Positions 1 to 15,154 of a DNA stretch of 64,000 nt are shown one piece after another. The DNA comes from Maea johnstoni (taxonomy: Eukaryota; Annelida; Polychaeta; Spionida; Magelonidae), in the NCBI GenBank assembly GCA_963942565.1, contig OZ012690.1:39506457-39570456 (forward strand). Reading direction: 5' to 3'. The position numbers and the translations under genes were made by a program. The notes under the pieces are model-generated. The model was not told where the DNA came from. It worked only from the letters and a program-made list of their open reading frames with translations, and made no database searches. Numbering within the stretch: the first letter of the stretch is position 1; each line of letters starts with the position of its first letter.

Positions 1-199
1 TCACATACCCTCTTCTATTTTGCAAGTACTGAGAAGTAGATTTGAGAAATAGATTGACATTTATGTCTGATATCCCACGTGAGATTTTACAGCCTGAAAC
101 ATGCAGAGTATGAAAGAAGGATAGACAGGCCGAACTACCATGACTTAGTCCCAGTCATGTTGAGAACTATATCTCATGCAGTTTGGCTTCATGTTTTAG

Positions 200-3067
<2,868 letters not shown>

Positions 3068-3509
3068 AAAAATCACAAGCCTTACTTTGTGCCACTCTTG
3101 GAAAACCGAGTGTACCCAATGCTTCCTTTTCCTAATGTTTCCCAAGGGTATTGAGCGAGAATTCTCTTCAAAGCTTTCTTTCGGTCAGTGATTGGTGTAA
3201 GGAGGTCAACTGTGTTACAAGCTACGTAAACCCCTCGGAAGCTTTGGTGTATGCAATACCCTATTGGGTTAATCTCTTCGGCTTTGTTACATTTTGGTAT
3301 ATCACATACCCCACAGCTTCCTTCGGTTTTCTTCACTACTGACAAAAAGCTATGAATTAGGTGAGCTATGGTAGAAAAAAACTGCCAATGGTCAAAATTC
3401 CAAACAAATTCCTTTTTTGAACAAAAAAGTCCATTTTCTTTTATCTAGTAAGAGCTTCATATTTTGAATACCTCCTGAAGGGTGACCTTAAATGGTACTC
3501 TAGATTTCC

Positions 3510-3515
3510 AATAAA
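3510..3515 (+). promoter_or_regulatory. Candidate polyadenylation signal of the FAAH-like gene
   Basis: AATAAA lies about 440 bases after the stop codon at 3065-3067. It is the first canonical hexamer after the stop and would give a 3' UTR of roughly 0.45-0.47 kb. No transcript evidence is available. Confidence 0.35.
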
Positions 3516-3519
3516 AAAA

Positions 3520-5433
3520 GAAATCAAAGTTCTCGGCTTGTCTCTCCATCAAACATAGTCAAGTGTTAAATTATCAGCTTAAGGCATGTGTGAAATGTTT
3601 CATTTAAGTGATGTATTTGGTGATTATTGCTGGGAAATCGATAAGAAATATAGGCTAGTTTCAATTTCATCTAAAGAACCTGGAAAATTAACAAGCATAT
3701 TAACTGTAGCAGGTTCTGCCAATGAATTTACGGAACTATGCCAACTCTGTCATCAGGAAAAGTTTTATGCCATTAGCTGACATTAATTTAGTGCATGTCA
3801 TTCAACGACTTTGGTTAAGTTTTTGTTGAGCTTACTAATCCAGGCTCTTATACGAACTGTGATCTAAACTCGCTACTCCACATAGACAAAAAGTAATTTC
3901 TACAAATCTATCTAATCTGAAGAATGTCTAATTATCAAAAATGTAGTATCAAAATCGAATGAAAAGTCATATTCACACCTAAAATCAATAAGCGTCGGTT
4001 CATTCTGTAATGGCATACTAGGTAAGTGTAATCGATCAGACTCTGATGTTCAATACATAGCACTGAGGTAGATAGTTATGTTCACGGGTTTAATAGTAAA
4101 CTGCAAACATGTGTGATTTTTGGACTCAAGTCTGCCAATGGATAACTGGACTTTGAGAGTATGATCTGACTAACAAAGAGAAAATTGCTGGTGATTTACA
4201 AAAATAACTGTATTTTCTATATTTTAATCGAGGGTAAAATAGTTTTATATTCCAAGTAAGAGTTGAAAAACTTAAATATCAAGAGAAATACATGTTGGTG
4301 AAAAGAATAAAAGGTAAAACTGGCATACTCAAACAGGATTTAACATCTTCTCTCAGCTTGTTTATTTATATTCAATCGTGTTAATTTTTTTTACATACAA
4401 TTAAACAATGTTACATATAGCACCTTTGAGATTCTTCTGTAATATATGTGTTACATAGTTAAGATATATAGTAGCATAGTGCTGAATGTTTGTACCTGTA
4501 CCTATGCTGCAGAGTCCACTGTTCCATGGAAAAATGAATAAACATGATTTTGAAAAAAAGTTTTGGTTGGACTGCATGTCCGAAAACTTTGCCTAATAAT
4601 TGCAAAGGCACTGTAGACACCCATTCACACTACCGGACATTTGTATAGCAATCTGGTGAGCATGCTAGTGATGATCTAGTGGAGACATAGAGATTCTATC
4701 ATGAGTGGATGGAAAGAGAAGGTATCTTGCACTCGTGTTTGATTTTGTGTCATGGGACGAGGCTTGCCAAAATCACTCACTCGTGCAAGATATCTTCCCT
4801 TTCCATCCACGAGTGATGGAGCCTGTTTCTCCCACAAAAACAAGAGAAATACTGTAGAACACACATATGACGCGTGTCCCAAATATAGTGATTTGGGGAG
4901 TTTTCGCATCATTGCACATCATTATGTTAGCGACGGTAGCCGCCGCTGACAGCACCAAAGTAAAGAAAAAAAGTACAGCGTTTTTATATATAGCGAAGCG
5001 AAACCACACGCTATGTACGCTATAGATAAACAGACGCGTACAGTGTGTGTTCTGCAGTATACGCGTTTTTACCGTGAAGTTAGCTAGATAAACCTAGTCA
5101 GCAATATGCCGCCTATGCACTTATTTAACAATGGTAATATGCGTGTGATGTGACGTGTATCGTTTGTTTTCCTTAGAAACATGCGCGAGATTGCGTATCC
5201 CGGCCAGCGACGCTTGTTAAAATGCACGTCCATCACTGTTAGGTCTACCTTATGAGTACCGGAAAATACTCTGTCCGAATTAAGTGTCTTCAAAATCACC
5301 TTTTAAAACACGTTCATCGTTCATCCTTTGTATCAACTTTTAGGAAAACAATTGAATCTTATGGTACATACATGAGCGGTCAGTTTCATGGATGTTTATT
5401 TTAAGTTTTGCATGTTTTAGCATTACCTACACG
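3520..5433. other. Intergenic stretch, no gene seen
   Basis: AT-rich sequence between the end of the FAAH-like gene and the next exon candidate. Short ORFs on both strands (for example 4676-4912 minus and 5084-5299 minus) show no family resemblance, splice-site support or compositional signal. The one structured item is the inverted repeat at 4703-4815. Confidence 0.5.
4703..4815. repeat. Short foldback (inverted repeat) element
   Basis: Arms of about 35-38 bases face each other. The left arm at 4703-4737 contains GAGTGGATGGAAAG and ends CTTGCACTCGTG. The right arm at 4778-4815 starts CACTCGTGCAAGATATC and ends CCATCCACGAGTG. The loop is about 40 bases. This looks like a MITE remnant or stable hairpin; no clear target duplication was seen. 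Confidence 0.65.
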
Positions 5434-5435
5434 TA

Positions 5436-5500
<65 letters not shown>

Positions 5501-5501
5501 A
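5434..5501. repeat. Compound trinucleotide microsatellite (ACT)n-(GCT)n
   Basis: About six ACT/TAC units run into about sixteen GCT units and then two ACT units. It is a non-coding CTG/CAG-class repeat in the spacer upstream of the second FAAH-like exon. Confidence 0.95.
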
Positions 5502-5856
5502 CTACTGACCAGTAATATATGAACGCTGAAACTACTCTCAAATGAAAGACGTCGACTATTAAACTGTATATCAACTACAGGTTTGACTGAAGCGATCATG
5601 GTGTCAAGTTTTGTATATGTTGTCCTCTATATATTCATACTCACATGTATTATGCAACCTTGCACTTGCTTTCCCTTCTCTCAAAATACAATGTGAGCAT
5701 AAACGAGGAATAAAGCATGACCTCTTTGTCAGCAGTGGAGATAAATAACACTTAGCCAGACATACCTTTGCCCACTCTAAACAGCAGCAGTCTAGACTAT
5801 ATACCTAACTTTCATTGTGAGATTTGTCACATACATGTACTTTACGATCGACGGCA

Positions 5857-6078
5857 ATGTTGTTTTCACAATTGAAGGGAGAGGTTTCCATACTAGGGAG
5901 AAATGTTTCTATCACGGCTCTCCTTGGTTCAGTGGTAGCAGTTCTGAGCACGACATGGGTCGTTAACCGCCTCAATGCATGGAGGAAGCGGCGGGAATGT
6001 GAGAGCATCTATCGTCAGAAACGAGCGAAGAACCTCGAAGCCATCAATGAGCTACATACAAAACTCAAGAATGATCCG
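5857..6078 (+). CDS. Putative first exon of a second FAAH-like gene (membrane-anchor exon)
   Basis: From ATG at 5857 the frame gives MLFSQLKGEVSILGRN, then a hydrophobic segment SITALLGSVVAVLSTTWVV (about residues 18-36). A basic stretch RLNAWRKRRE and IYRQKRAKNLEAINELHTKL-KNDP follow, up to a donor gtattt at 6079; the exon is phase 0. The order (N-terminal membrane helix, Arg/Lys-rich collar, then a charged helix ending near N-P/D-P) matches the N-terminus of FAAH, where the helix precedes the amidase domain. This is inference from architecture and weak similarity. An upstream in-frame ATG at 5824 is possible; 5857 has the better context (GGCAATG). The rest of the gene is not visible: an N gap starts 52 bases later and a Shisa-like gene follows on the same strand. 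Confidence 0.5.
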
Positions 6079-6130
6079 GTATTTTAATCATTTGTGTATA
6101 AATAGTGGATGTGTAGCAAGACGAGAGAAT

Positions 6131-6330
6131 NNNNNNNNNNNNNNNNNNNNNNNNNNNNNNNNNNNNNNNNNNNNNNNNNNNNNNNNNNNNNNNNNNNNNN
6201 NNNNNNNNNNNNNNNNNNNNNNNNNNNNNNNNNNNNNNNNNNNNNNNNNNNNNNNNNNNNNNNNNNNNNNNNNNNNNNNNNNNNNNNNNNNNNNNNNNNN
6301 NNNNNNNNNNNNNNNNNNNNNNNNNNNNNN
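6131..6330. other. Assembly gap (200 N)
   Basis: Exactly 200 N, a conventional scaffold-gap placeholder whose true length is unknown. It may hide more exons of the gene starting at 5857 or the first exon of the Shisa-like gene. Confidence 0.99.
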
Positions 6331-6364
6331 AGGGCTCTAAAACAATGCTTTGAGAAGTGAGTGC

Positions 6365-7130
6365 TTGCAATATGATCCTGCCTCCCCTATCGCTTGGTCA
6401 TCTTAGCAGAGATTTTAGCAGAATACATTATAATCTTTGCTAATATGAAATATCTGAAAGTTGAAAGGGTAGAGCCAAAGACTTTGCAGTTCGCGGATGG
6501 CACAACTCTGTTCACTGCACTTGGGGAGAAGTCATTGGGAAAAACCCTGTATGTAATGAAGGACTTCCATACGATATCAGGTTTAGGGATAAATGTGGAG
6601 AAAACAGAGAATTAAAAATGGGATGGAGAGACAGTTAGACAACTTTTTAACAAGACTTAAATTCAACATTCGCCACGTACTTTGTCTACCCAGGTGTTTA
6701 CTTTGATATTAACACCATGAAGAACATTACTGTACTAGGAAACAGAATGCGAGACTTAATTAATATTTGGTCACAAAGGTGTTTGACTCCTATAGGAAAA
6801 ACTACTATTATAAGGAGTTTGTTGTTATGAAGGATCGCCCCCCCCCCCCCACCCACCTCCCTCAAAAAACTTTTGAAGGGATTCTTAAAAGGAAAATGTC
6901 TAGAGTATTTAGTGGGTGGATTAAACTACCCCAATTTGATTTTATCTAAAAAGCTTAATGTACATCTACAGAATAGATTGTTGAGGTTGTGGTTCTGCAA
7001 AAAAATTGAATGTATTTACAGATACAAATAAAAATCGTCTCTTTGAGAATTATAAAAAACAATACCGAAGGATTGTCTTTTTCTTACATTTTTGGTGGAA
7101 TGAAATGAGCATAAAATATAACGATTCAAC
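6365..7130 (+). mobile_element. L1/Tx1-like LINE fragment, reverse transcriptase region
   Basis: The frame at 6394-6615 reads LAEILAEYI, then LKVERVEPKTLQFADGTTLF, then DFHTISGLGINVEKTE. This matches the palm of an L1-type reverse transcriptase, with the FADD catalytic box reading FADG. After a stop and a frame change it continues as VYFDINTMKNIT, NRMRDLINIWSQRCL and TPIGKTTIIRSLLL, the usual L1-clade block after the palm. A poly-C run at 6838-6850 and more stops follow. It is dead, and cut on its left by the assembly gap or just after it. Confidence 0.75.
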
Positions 7131-7352
7131 AAATCCAGGTATATAAAATTATATCAGCATTCTCAGTTATTTATCAATGAAGTTACGTGTATGTTGGAAT
7201 TTTTCGTACGATTCATGCATTTTGTATTTCCGTTTGAACTCGGTGCAAGCAATGTTTACGCTTTTGCAACTTAATCTTTGGTAAAATTCAGTACTATGTA
7301 CCTTTTGTGGTTATACATGCTTTGGAACAGTGATAGTTATAAAAGGCACGGT

Positions 7353-7504
7353 GCATGTTGTTTTTCCTAAAACAGCATTTTTTTCACAATGCATGTTGTT
7401 TTTCCTAAAACAGCATTTTTTTCACAATGCATGTTGTTTTTCCTAAAACAGCATTTTTTTCACAATGCATGTTGTTTTTCCTAAAACAGCATTTTTTTCA
7501 CAGT
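7353..7504. repeat. 38-bp tandem repeat, four copies, abutting a splice acceptor
   Basis: Four near-identical 38-base units start at 7353, 7391, 7429 and 7467. Each begins GCATGTTGTTTTTCCTAAAA and ends CATTTTTTTCACAAT. The last ends CACAGT. The array stops about 20 bases before the acceptor AG of the Shisa-like exon at 7526, so its T-rich units form part of that intron's pyrimidine tract. Confidence 0.95.
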
Positions 7505-7525
7505 GTTTGTCTCTCTCCATTCCAG

Positions 7526-7745
7526 GGCCTTCTAAGACAGCAGAGTACTGCGAGATTTACTGTGATGATGACGATGTGTGGCACAACAGATTCCTGTGCA
7601 ACTGGCCGCCATACTGCTGCGAGGACAAGGACATAGGCCGATACTGCTGCATGAACGCATCACACAGCATCGCTGATAAATACCCAGCATACTATAACTG
7701 CGAGAATTCAGGCATTGTTAGATGGTGGAACCACTAGTAAGTACT

Positions 7746-7796
<51 letters not shown>

Positions 7797-10700
7797 TGCA
7801 TGCATGCATCACCAGTTGTAAGTTCATCTTTAGACCGCTAAGAATCGTTTCCTGTTATCCTGCGTTATTTTCTATTCTCTTTCTGATTTCAGTTAAAAAC
7901 TTCAAAAGCCAATGTCATTTTAGGACAAGATAAAACCAGAGGTCAGGAAGCATCCTCCTGATTCTAATCGAGGGTTTAAAGCGTTTTACTCTCGTGGTTG
8001 TAATTAATGAGATACCGCATATAAAAGCAAAACACGCATAATAATTACATCAGCAAGTCATTGTCCATCTGCGTGGCATCCATTTTCTCTACTGTGTTTG
8101 GATGACACTGGGTAGATTTTGGAATTTCGATTATGGTCACTCTTTGCCATTAATGCCCGGAAGGCTTTCGTTGAATGAAAGGTGTTTGTAAATGAGGCGA
8201 GATGTCTGTATATTAATTGTGTGTGACATAGGGATAGTGTGTCAGCGAATGACAGTCAGGATCAGAATACATATGAAGATAAGTGTACAGTATGAATAGC
8301 TACAGTAGGGAACACCTGGGGCATTTTCACCTGCTGGATCTCGAATACACCGGTTCACGGTCCCTTATCGTTGACGCTTCCTAGCTCCCACTTGGCACCG
8401 GTATGTGATAAACAGCTGGTCCGGCGACGAGTGCAATGGCATACGTAGTGCATACGTGCTGGATTAGCTCGTCTTTTATCGTGTATACATAGGAGATCGG
8501 TTGGAATAATACTTTTGATACCTATGGATGCTATCAATTCGCATTGAGGGCAGGGTGGCAATGGATTTACTGCTTTTGTACTGTGCAAAAGGGGTGTTTT
8601 TTCATGCAACGTCTGCGGAAATAAATGAAAAAATAGTTGTTTTGAACACCGCGTTCGGATATTTGACTCGCCTTTTCTGACATGTGAGGCATATCTGTAC
8701 ACTTTCCGTGTGGTGTAATATAGTGCAGTCCCCTGTTGTCAGGATGTTGGCTATATAGAAAACATGAAAATAAGGAAAAGATCTTTTGAGTAAATCAACT
8801 AAAAATGTTGTTACAGACTCTGAAAGGAATTATCGTTCAGAAGTATTCTCTAGGCCCCCACCTTATATCAGCACAACGATATTGAGTTTTTGTGCTTATT
8901 TGGCAGTGTCGGTCATGCACATATCACTTGACTGTACAAATGATTTCAAAGGTGACAATTGTTGGCTGAATATGCATATTTGGAAGTTTCCAAATGTATT
9001 GTCGTTCACGTTAAAACATTCACTGTGTCCCTCTGCTCATATCCACATAACATTATTGAAATTTGGTAATTATTTTGCTAAGTGTCATTCATTTGAAACA
9101 TCAACGCTTATGCATATGATTTTTAAAACTTGGCAATTTTAGTCAACTTTGGATATTTGGAGGTTCCAAATTTATTGTCGTTAGCAGTAAAGAATTTTCC
9201 GTGTGACAATATCAAACAGTTGATAGTTAGAAATGTGTGTAAAACATATAATTGTACATCTTTATAGTGTAGATGATCTACATCAAATAGTGAAATACTA
9301 GTATCTGAATGTCTGGAACCTCGTCCATCGTCGTGTTTCTTCTACTAAGCTACACGCGTGTGTATTGCATAGGCACCTGCAATAGTCTGGAAATAGAAAA
9401 GAACCTTTAAAGGAACTTTGAATAAGGTTATATAGTGAAAGAGTGGATCCAGAGAATCCACAGGCAAACAACAACTAAATGTTTAAGGTTCATTTTTTCT
9501 ATTTTCAGACTGTTGCAGATGTCTCTGCGTGATGTTTGCAAAACATCACAGGGTGCAACATAGGTTGCAAAATATTATTTTCTGAGCTGTCTAAAGTTGA
9601 CTGGCCCCTCAGGCACTTCCACTTTCCCCGCCACTCTGTTAAACAGTTGCGAGATTGGATTTTGCCCAAAACATTACTTGCGAGCGGGGCAAGTCAGGGT
9701 CTTGTTTAGCTTGCCCCATTGCCATTTTTGGCCGAATTCACTTGCAACTTGCACCGGGGCAAGTGGTTATGTTGCACGCTGCATCATAATTCATTGAGAT
9801 GCTCGCTATTAGTTTTCTATTCTCTATGCACTAGATGACTTCACTAACACGATTCTGGAGTTGTCTGTTTATTGCCCGTTTGTGTTCTCACATATCTGGT
9901 ATTCCGTCGCCCTAGAACGCCACCTTTCCCTTCCTGTGTATATATGGTATTAATAGCTTTTTCATGTCACTTCTTTTGCTTATTCCGTCGCCCTAGAACA
10001 CCACCTTTCCCTTCCTGTGTATATATGGTATTAATAGCTTTTTCATGTCACTTCTTTTGCTTATTTTACTTATTCCGTCGCCCTAGAACACCACCTTTCC
10101 CTTCCTGTGTATATATGGTATTAATAGCTTTTTCATGTCACTTCTTTTGCTTATTCTATTTTAAACCTCAGTGTGTCTTATTTTCAGTTTTATTTATATT
10201 ACTTATGTTTTTTATGTTACTCTTTTCGTTTATTAGTCAATTCCTGTTATTATAGTTTATTTATTTGCTATGATTTTGTATAATTTCCGTACATTCAATA
10301 AACATACAATACAATACACCTAAAGGCACCTACCGGAGAAGTTAAGAAATACGCGAATGTAAAGGTTAGGCGTTGTCCAATACTTGTCTGTGATAGACGG
10401 ATCCTGTATAGATCTCGAAAGGCGACAAATCCTTACGTAGATGAATGCCATCTATTGGCAAAACATTTTATTAATAAACAGCCTCCATATTTAGAACAAG
10501 GCTAACCGAGAAACACTCTTAATAGTGTCGGGGACATAAACTACAGGGATTAGAAACTTCCCTTATGCCCCGTCTGTGATGCAACATGTTGCGAAGCCTA
10601 TTCCGCAGCAAGACATGAGCCTTAGACCAATCACCAAGCTTTATTTCTATTCTCATACATACAATTCCCGGTGCTTAACCCACCAAGTGGAAAATAGTAT

Positions 10701-12087
10701 TATGTTAAGAAAATTTGCTCCTCCTAATTAAGAATATCATTGTGGTCTGAAATTCCAGTGAATGAGATATCATTGATTTTCAAATAGAGTCTCAGATATG
10801 GTGGTGTCCAATTGGTGCGACGGTAGACAGTTGGTGCGGAGCTAGGGCATCCAAACTGAACTGGGCATGTACAGGATACCCTAAGAATTACAGGATTTTA
10901 CATAACATACATACCCCTGATATTGTAGAACACATATTTTTACTATCACCTTAATTTTGCCGACTCTTACTTTATTGCTTTATGTATGCTCTTTCTCAAG
11001 TGCTAACAAAGCTATGTTTTTCCCCGTAGCTGGAGGACAGTATTAGGGACTGGCATAGGCCTGGGCTCATTGACACTCCTCTGCTCAGTCTCCGTCTGCA
11101 TTTACCAACTCTGGTCAGACAAAAAACATGCAAGACTTTTCCAGAGACACGAACGACGCCGTGGTAAGTAGTTGTGTACATTAGATGATAACAGAGAAAT
11201 TATTGGATAATCCTAGCACATTCGGAGCTAGAGTTGTACAAAGAAAATGGGGTCCGATAGAAAATAAACTATTTCGAATATAATAGAGTGCTTTTTAAAA
11301 AGATAAATGGTAAAGTTTGTGCGTGCATAAATATGTAGTTAAACGAAAAACGAAAAAAAATGTATATTGCCACTTACCGGGTTCGAAGCTTGTGGCGACA
11401 TGTGAGAAGTATGCCAGTGACTTGGGGTTAGGAGGTGGTCACCCCGCCTCTTAGAAGTGGCTAGTCGGGACCTAGCCGCAATATGTTAGAAAAAGAGACT
11501 ATAAAACGAATTCCGATTTTATGTTTACTTAGTTATTCTTCTTCAAATAGTTTACAGAAATTCACTTTGGAGGGAAAAATTTGTCTGATCAAGTAAAACA
11601 ATGCTGCTAGATTGAAGGATAAATATCACATTAATAAATGAAATATGGATCAAATGTTAAGAAATATACATTAGTTATAGCTTACATCATTTTCCTCACA
11701 CCGGCTGCGGAAGTAAGTGTCTAAGATTGCTTTATTTTCAAAACGTGTTTGAAAACGTGTTTCTAAAAGAAAATTGTTGAAAATATATTCGTGATGCACA
11801 TATAAGTTGACAAAATTAGAAAAAAGACTGGCATTTTGTACCTAAGTACGTACCCTATCCAAGATAGTTTCTCGCGTACATGCATTCACTCCATTTTTTC
11901 ATTTTTAGGTGAAGGCCGGTCTACAGATAGTAGTGAAATGACTACAGTCTCATCGCAAATAGATGACAACGGTCGGGACCCGAATCGCCGTACAGATGGC
12001 ATGTCGTCTGGGTACTTTCCAGATCCTAACAGTGTTGCTCTTCCCCCTCCCTATACGGACGATAAACCACCCCCTTATTCAGCTTAG
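7526..12087 (+). CDS. Shisa-like single-pass membrane protein with PPxY tail (three exons, first exon not found)
   Basis: Exons are 7526-7736, 11030-11163 and 11909-12087. Exon A follows ccattccag and encodes a Cys-rich ectodomain: EYCEIYCDDDDVWHNRFLC, NWPPYCC and IGRYCC. The spacing, an acidic turn before W and the closing RYCC recall the Shisa domain. It ends in a split codon at gtaagt. Exon B completes it as HYWRTVLGTGIGLGSL and gives one membrane helix (about VLGTGIGLGSLTLLCSVSVC) plus a basic stop-transfer HERRR. Exon C is an acidic, Ser/Thr-rich tail ending LPPPYTDDKPPPYSA and TAG. Both junctions keep frame, which strongly supports the model. Family knowledge: Shisa and the related WBP1/VOPP1 proteins are membrane adaptors; PPxY binds WW domains such as those of Nedd4 ligases. 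The signal-peptide exon must lie upstream, possibly in the N gap. A WBP1/VOPP1-type assignment is the main alternative. Confidence 0.75.
7748..7808. repeat. (CA)n microsatellite followed by CATG repeats
   Basis: About 23 CA units run into a short series of GCAT units. It begins 11 bases after the donor of the Shisa-like exon A. Confidence 0.95.
7809..9370. other. Intron of the Shisa-like gene, no other gene seen
   Basis: AT-rich intronic sequence. ORFs at 8355-8702 (minus) and 8786-9142 (plus) match no family I know. A short motif (TTGGAAGTTTCCAAATGTAT near 8980 and TTGGAGGTTCCAAATTTAT near 9157, each followed by TGTCGTT) is repeated, pointing to a diverged local duplication rather than coding. 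Confidence 0.5.
9371..9521. repeat. Inverted-repeat (MITE-like) element in the Shisa-like intron
   Basis: The left arm at about 9371-9408 reads CACCTGCAATAGTCTGGAAA then TAGAAAAGAACC. The right arm at 9485-9521 is its near reverse complement (GGTTCATTTTTTCTATTTTC then AGACTGTTGCAGATG). Arms are about 37 bases and the total about 150. No convincing target-site duplication was found. Confidence 0.65.
9901..10156. repeat. Three-copy tandem repeat (about 81-90 bp units)
   Basis: Units start at 9901, 9982 and 10072, each beginning ATTCCGTCGCCCTAGAAC and containing CTTCCTGTGTATATATGG. The second is 9 bases longer, with a duplicated TTA-rich step. They keep one open frame through all copies, but the protein is low in plausibility. 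The array runs straight into a LINE-like 3' tail. Confidence 0.9.
10157..10318 (+). mobile_element. LINE/retroposon 3' tail ending in ATACA repeats
   Basis: T-rich 3' UTR-like sequence ends CATTCAATAAACATACAATA with further ACAAT units. The same tail style, a CAATAAA signal then short ACAATAC repeats, recurs at 18715, 31360, 34845, 43360, 46100 and 49806 in this window. Only the tail is left here; no coding part was recognised. Confidence 0.45.
10319..11029. other. Rest of the Shisa-like intron, nothing recognised
   Basis: Ordinary AT-rich sequence up to the acceptor tccccgtag before 11030. I see no coding exon, RNA gene or repeat boundary. Confidence 0.4.
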
Positions 12088-12583
12088 GCTTCTAATACGA
12101 GGTCCTCCAGAATGATGTCGTCTGGAATTGGGATACTTTTTACATCAATGTTGGAATTAAGAATGATTTGTCGGATATATTTGAAGGAGAAATGTTGGTA
12201 ATGTCCTGGTTAACATATCTCCATCAAATATTTTCCTAGCTATGATTTTGTCTGCAAAATTTCATTGAAATTGTCAGGAATCTTCCGGCCGCTGTGAGCA
12301 TTAGTGGATTAAACTATTCGCATTGCGCACCGACAGAACTCTGATGTCCTTTAGACGTAAAAGTACTTTTCAATTTTAATCGGATGCATCTGCAGTGCAA
12401 CTGACAACCTTTGAAAAAGCAAACTTAAAACAGCACTTATCTTCATATATGAATAAGTGTTTAAGGTAAAAGAAAAAATTATATACGAACCTTTCAAATG
12501 TTTCTCTTAAATATTGCTGTGTTATCAAGATACTTTAATATGTACCAGACAATGTATGGGATCCAGTGGCGTATTTGTTAAAA

Positions 12584-12589
12584 AATAAA
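12584..12589 (+). promoter_or_regulatory. Candidate polyadenylation signal of the Shisa-like gene
   Basis: AATAAA within an A-rich run, about 500 bases after the stop at 12085-12087. It would give a 3' UTR of about 0.5 kb. Unconfirmed. Confidence 0.35.
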
Positions 12590-12599
12590 AAAATTGTAT

Positions 12600-14700
12600 C
12601 GAATTGTATGTGCATTGTAGATGGCTTATGGTGTTAATTTTGTGAATATAGGTAATTTTGGAGATTTTCCATACGTCATTGCTTAAAACCTTTTATAAAT
12701 AAGCAAACCACATGTGGCTGCAAACGCCATCACTGAGAGAAACTAAAAATTACATAAGATACAAAACTAATAGTTAATATATCATTTATAAATAGCATAT
12801 TATATATGCTATATTAACATTAAATCCAAATACAAATATAGAACAATAAGCACATAACAGCATTAAGTACAAAATATGGAACATCAACACAAAACAAATG
12901 TATTGTGTGTAGTCATCATCTTACTTCAGACATAGGAGATAAGAAAGGGTATCTTCGTTCTTCACCATAAAGAAACATGGTGTCATACATGCAAATATTA
13001 TGCATGATAATTACAAGATGCCAAAGAAGGTATGGGGTTCGCAGTATTTTCATTGTTAAGCAATTAGTTTTGAAGATATTTAATTGATTTGCCCATTGTG
13101 ATGTGCTAGGTTGTTTGTAACACTTTGTGGTTTAATCCCGTTATGTTTTAATTTATTAGTATAGTATTTCAGGTAATATTTCAAGTGAAATATTTCTAAT
13201 CAATCACAAGGTGCCCTTATACCAACAGACCTGACACTATTTACACACTAAACCTTGAAGATGAAAAAAATGAAATTATTGTAATCATAACTCTAAAAGA
13301 TGATCTCAGATTATAACCATAAATGACCGTTGACCACCGGGCTCAGATTTTAGGTGGTATTCTGTGCTAGATGAGTTGAATTGCAAAGGGTTAACTATTC
13401 GCTGGAAGGCTTATCGAGTAACAGCGTTAATAGAAATATGCTGCTGTTTGTACATGAACAAATGAAACATTCAAAGATTCCTTCAAAAGGTAAGTATTGG
13501 ATGCAATAAGCTTGTGTGACTCGATAGCCAATGTTCATGGATGGATGGTTTGGATAGTGAACCGACGGTTGCTGTTGAACACCCCCCTTAACAGGAGGCT
13601 TTGATGGACATATGTTCAGTTTTTTTTTTTTTTGGGGGGGGGCATCACCAGTGTTTGCATATTCAACCTTCTGGTGTTGAAATATAAAAGTTTCAAGTAT
13701 TTTCCTAAATAAAGCAATACCCATGGATAGACAGTTTGGACTGTATGTCTTTAAGTGGGCGATGGGAACCCTTCTATGTTGGCAATTAAAATGAAAATAT
13801 GTTGGGTTCATTGCAGATAACTCAAGCATATAGCAGTGGGTAATGTTTACATATATAACATTCTGATGTTGAACTGTGAACTATTCACAGCCAAATCCCA
13901 TAAGTAAGCAATGGGTATTACACAATTACACACAATTAATGCAAATTCTTACTTTTTGTAATACAATGGCCATAGTATAGGGCTAGATGGTTTGAATTGT
14001 AAATTTTGTGGTTGGTGATGGGAAAGCCTTTCAGATTATAGTTGAAATGAGAGCATGCTGAGTCAGATTGCAGATCACTCCAACACCTTGCAAGGGATAA
14101 TATTTGCATATATGACTTTTTAATATTGCAATGTGAATTGTACGAAATATATTGCAACAATAAGAATTGGTGCATATACTGATATGCACACTTTAAACAA
14201 AGAGTTAGTTGTAATCCATATCATGCATAATATTACAGGAAATAGTGCAGGTGTGTTTGAAGAAACACTAGATAAGTGTATTTCAATCCATATAGCCATC
14301 ATGGCATTCTAAGCTACAAACAATATAAGGTAGGTCAGTGACAAGCAATTATAATGGAAGAAGTGACAACATAACCCGTATATTACGTCATGCCCTCACA
14401 GCCCTGACGTGTTATACGAATACAGTCATTAAAGCAGATACTAGATCTAGTATTTGTCATGAACAGAGATTTCGCTTTCTATGTTAATGATAACAAATAA
14501 TCTGTTATACTATGACATATTATCATCCATCCCTGATTACATTTTGTACATTTGGTGTATCTCACAGCTTATAGTTCCATTCATAACAACCTACGTCATA
14601 CAATGCACGGCCGGTGTAACAGTGCTCAGGGTCCAGCAGTGCTCTGTCACTGATCACTAGTGGGAGTCCTTCCTAGTTGCTATTGACCACTTAAATATAC
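12600..14700. other. Intergenic, diverged tandem segments, no gene seen
   Basis: AT-rich spacer. Between about 13530 and 14160 three related segments follow each other. They share a GGATGGTTTGGA-like start, a GTGGGCGATGGGAAC / TTGGTGATGGGAAAG block and a GTTTACATATATAACATTCTG / TTTGCATATATGACTTTTTA block. They look like an old tandem array. A poly-T/poly-G run sits at 13620-13640. Minus-strand ORFs here (13395-13829, 13936-14175) are not protein-like. Confidence 0.45.
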
Positions 14701-14731
14701 CGAGACACACTTAAAGTAAACGAGCATATGC

Positions 14732-15123
<392 letters not shown>

Positions 15124-15154
15124 GAGTGATCAGCACTCATGTATTTTTAGTTAT

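Noticed and set aside
3082-3345. 87-codon minus-strand frame beside the FAAH-like last exon
   Set aside because: No recognised motif; overlaps the true terminal exon region on the other strand.
7353-7504. 38-bp repeats considered as a CRISPR array
   Set aside because: Units are directly adjacent with no spacers, and the genome is eukaryotic; a plain tandem repeat.
8786-9142. 118-codon frame in the Shisa-like intron
   Set aside because: No family match, no splice support, and overlaps a diverged local repeat.
9872-10255. 127-codon frame with three internal peptide repeats
   Set aside because: Produced by an 81-90 bp non-coding tandem repeat followed by a retroposon tail.
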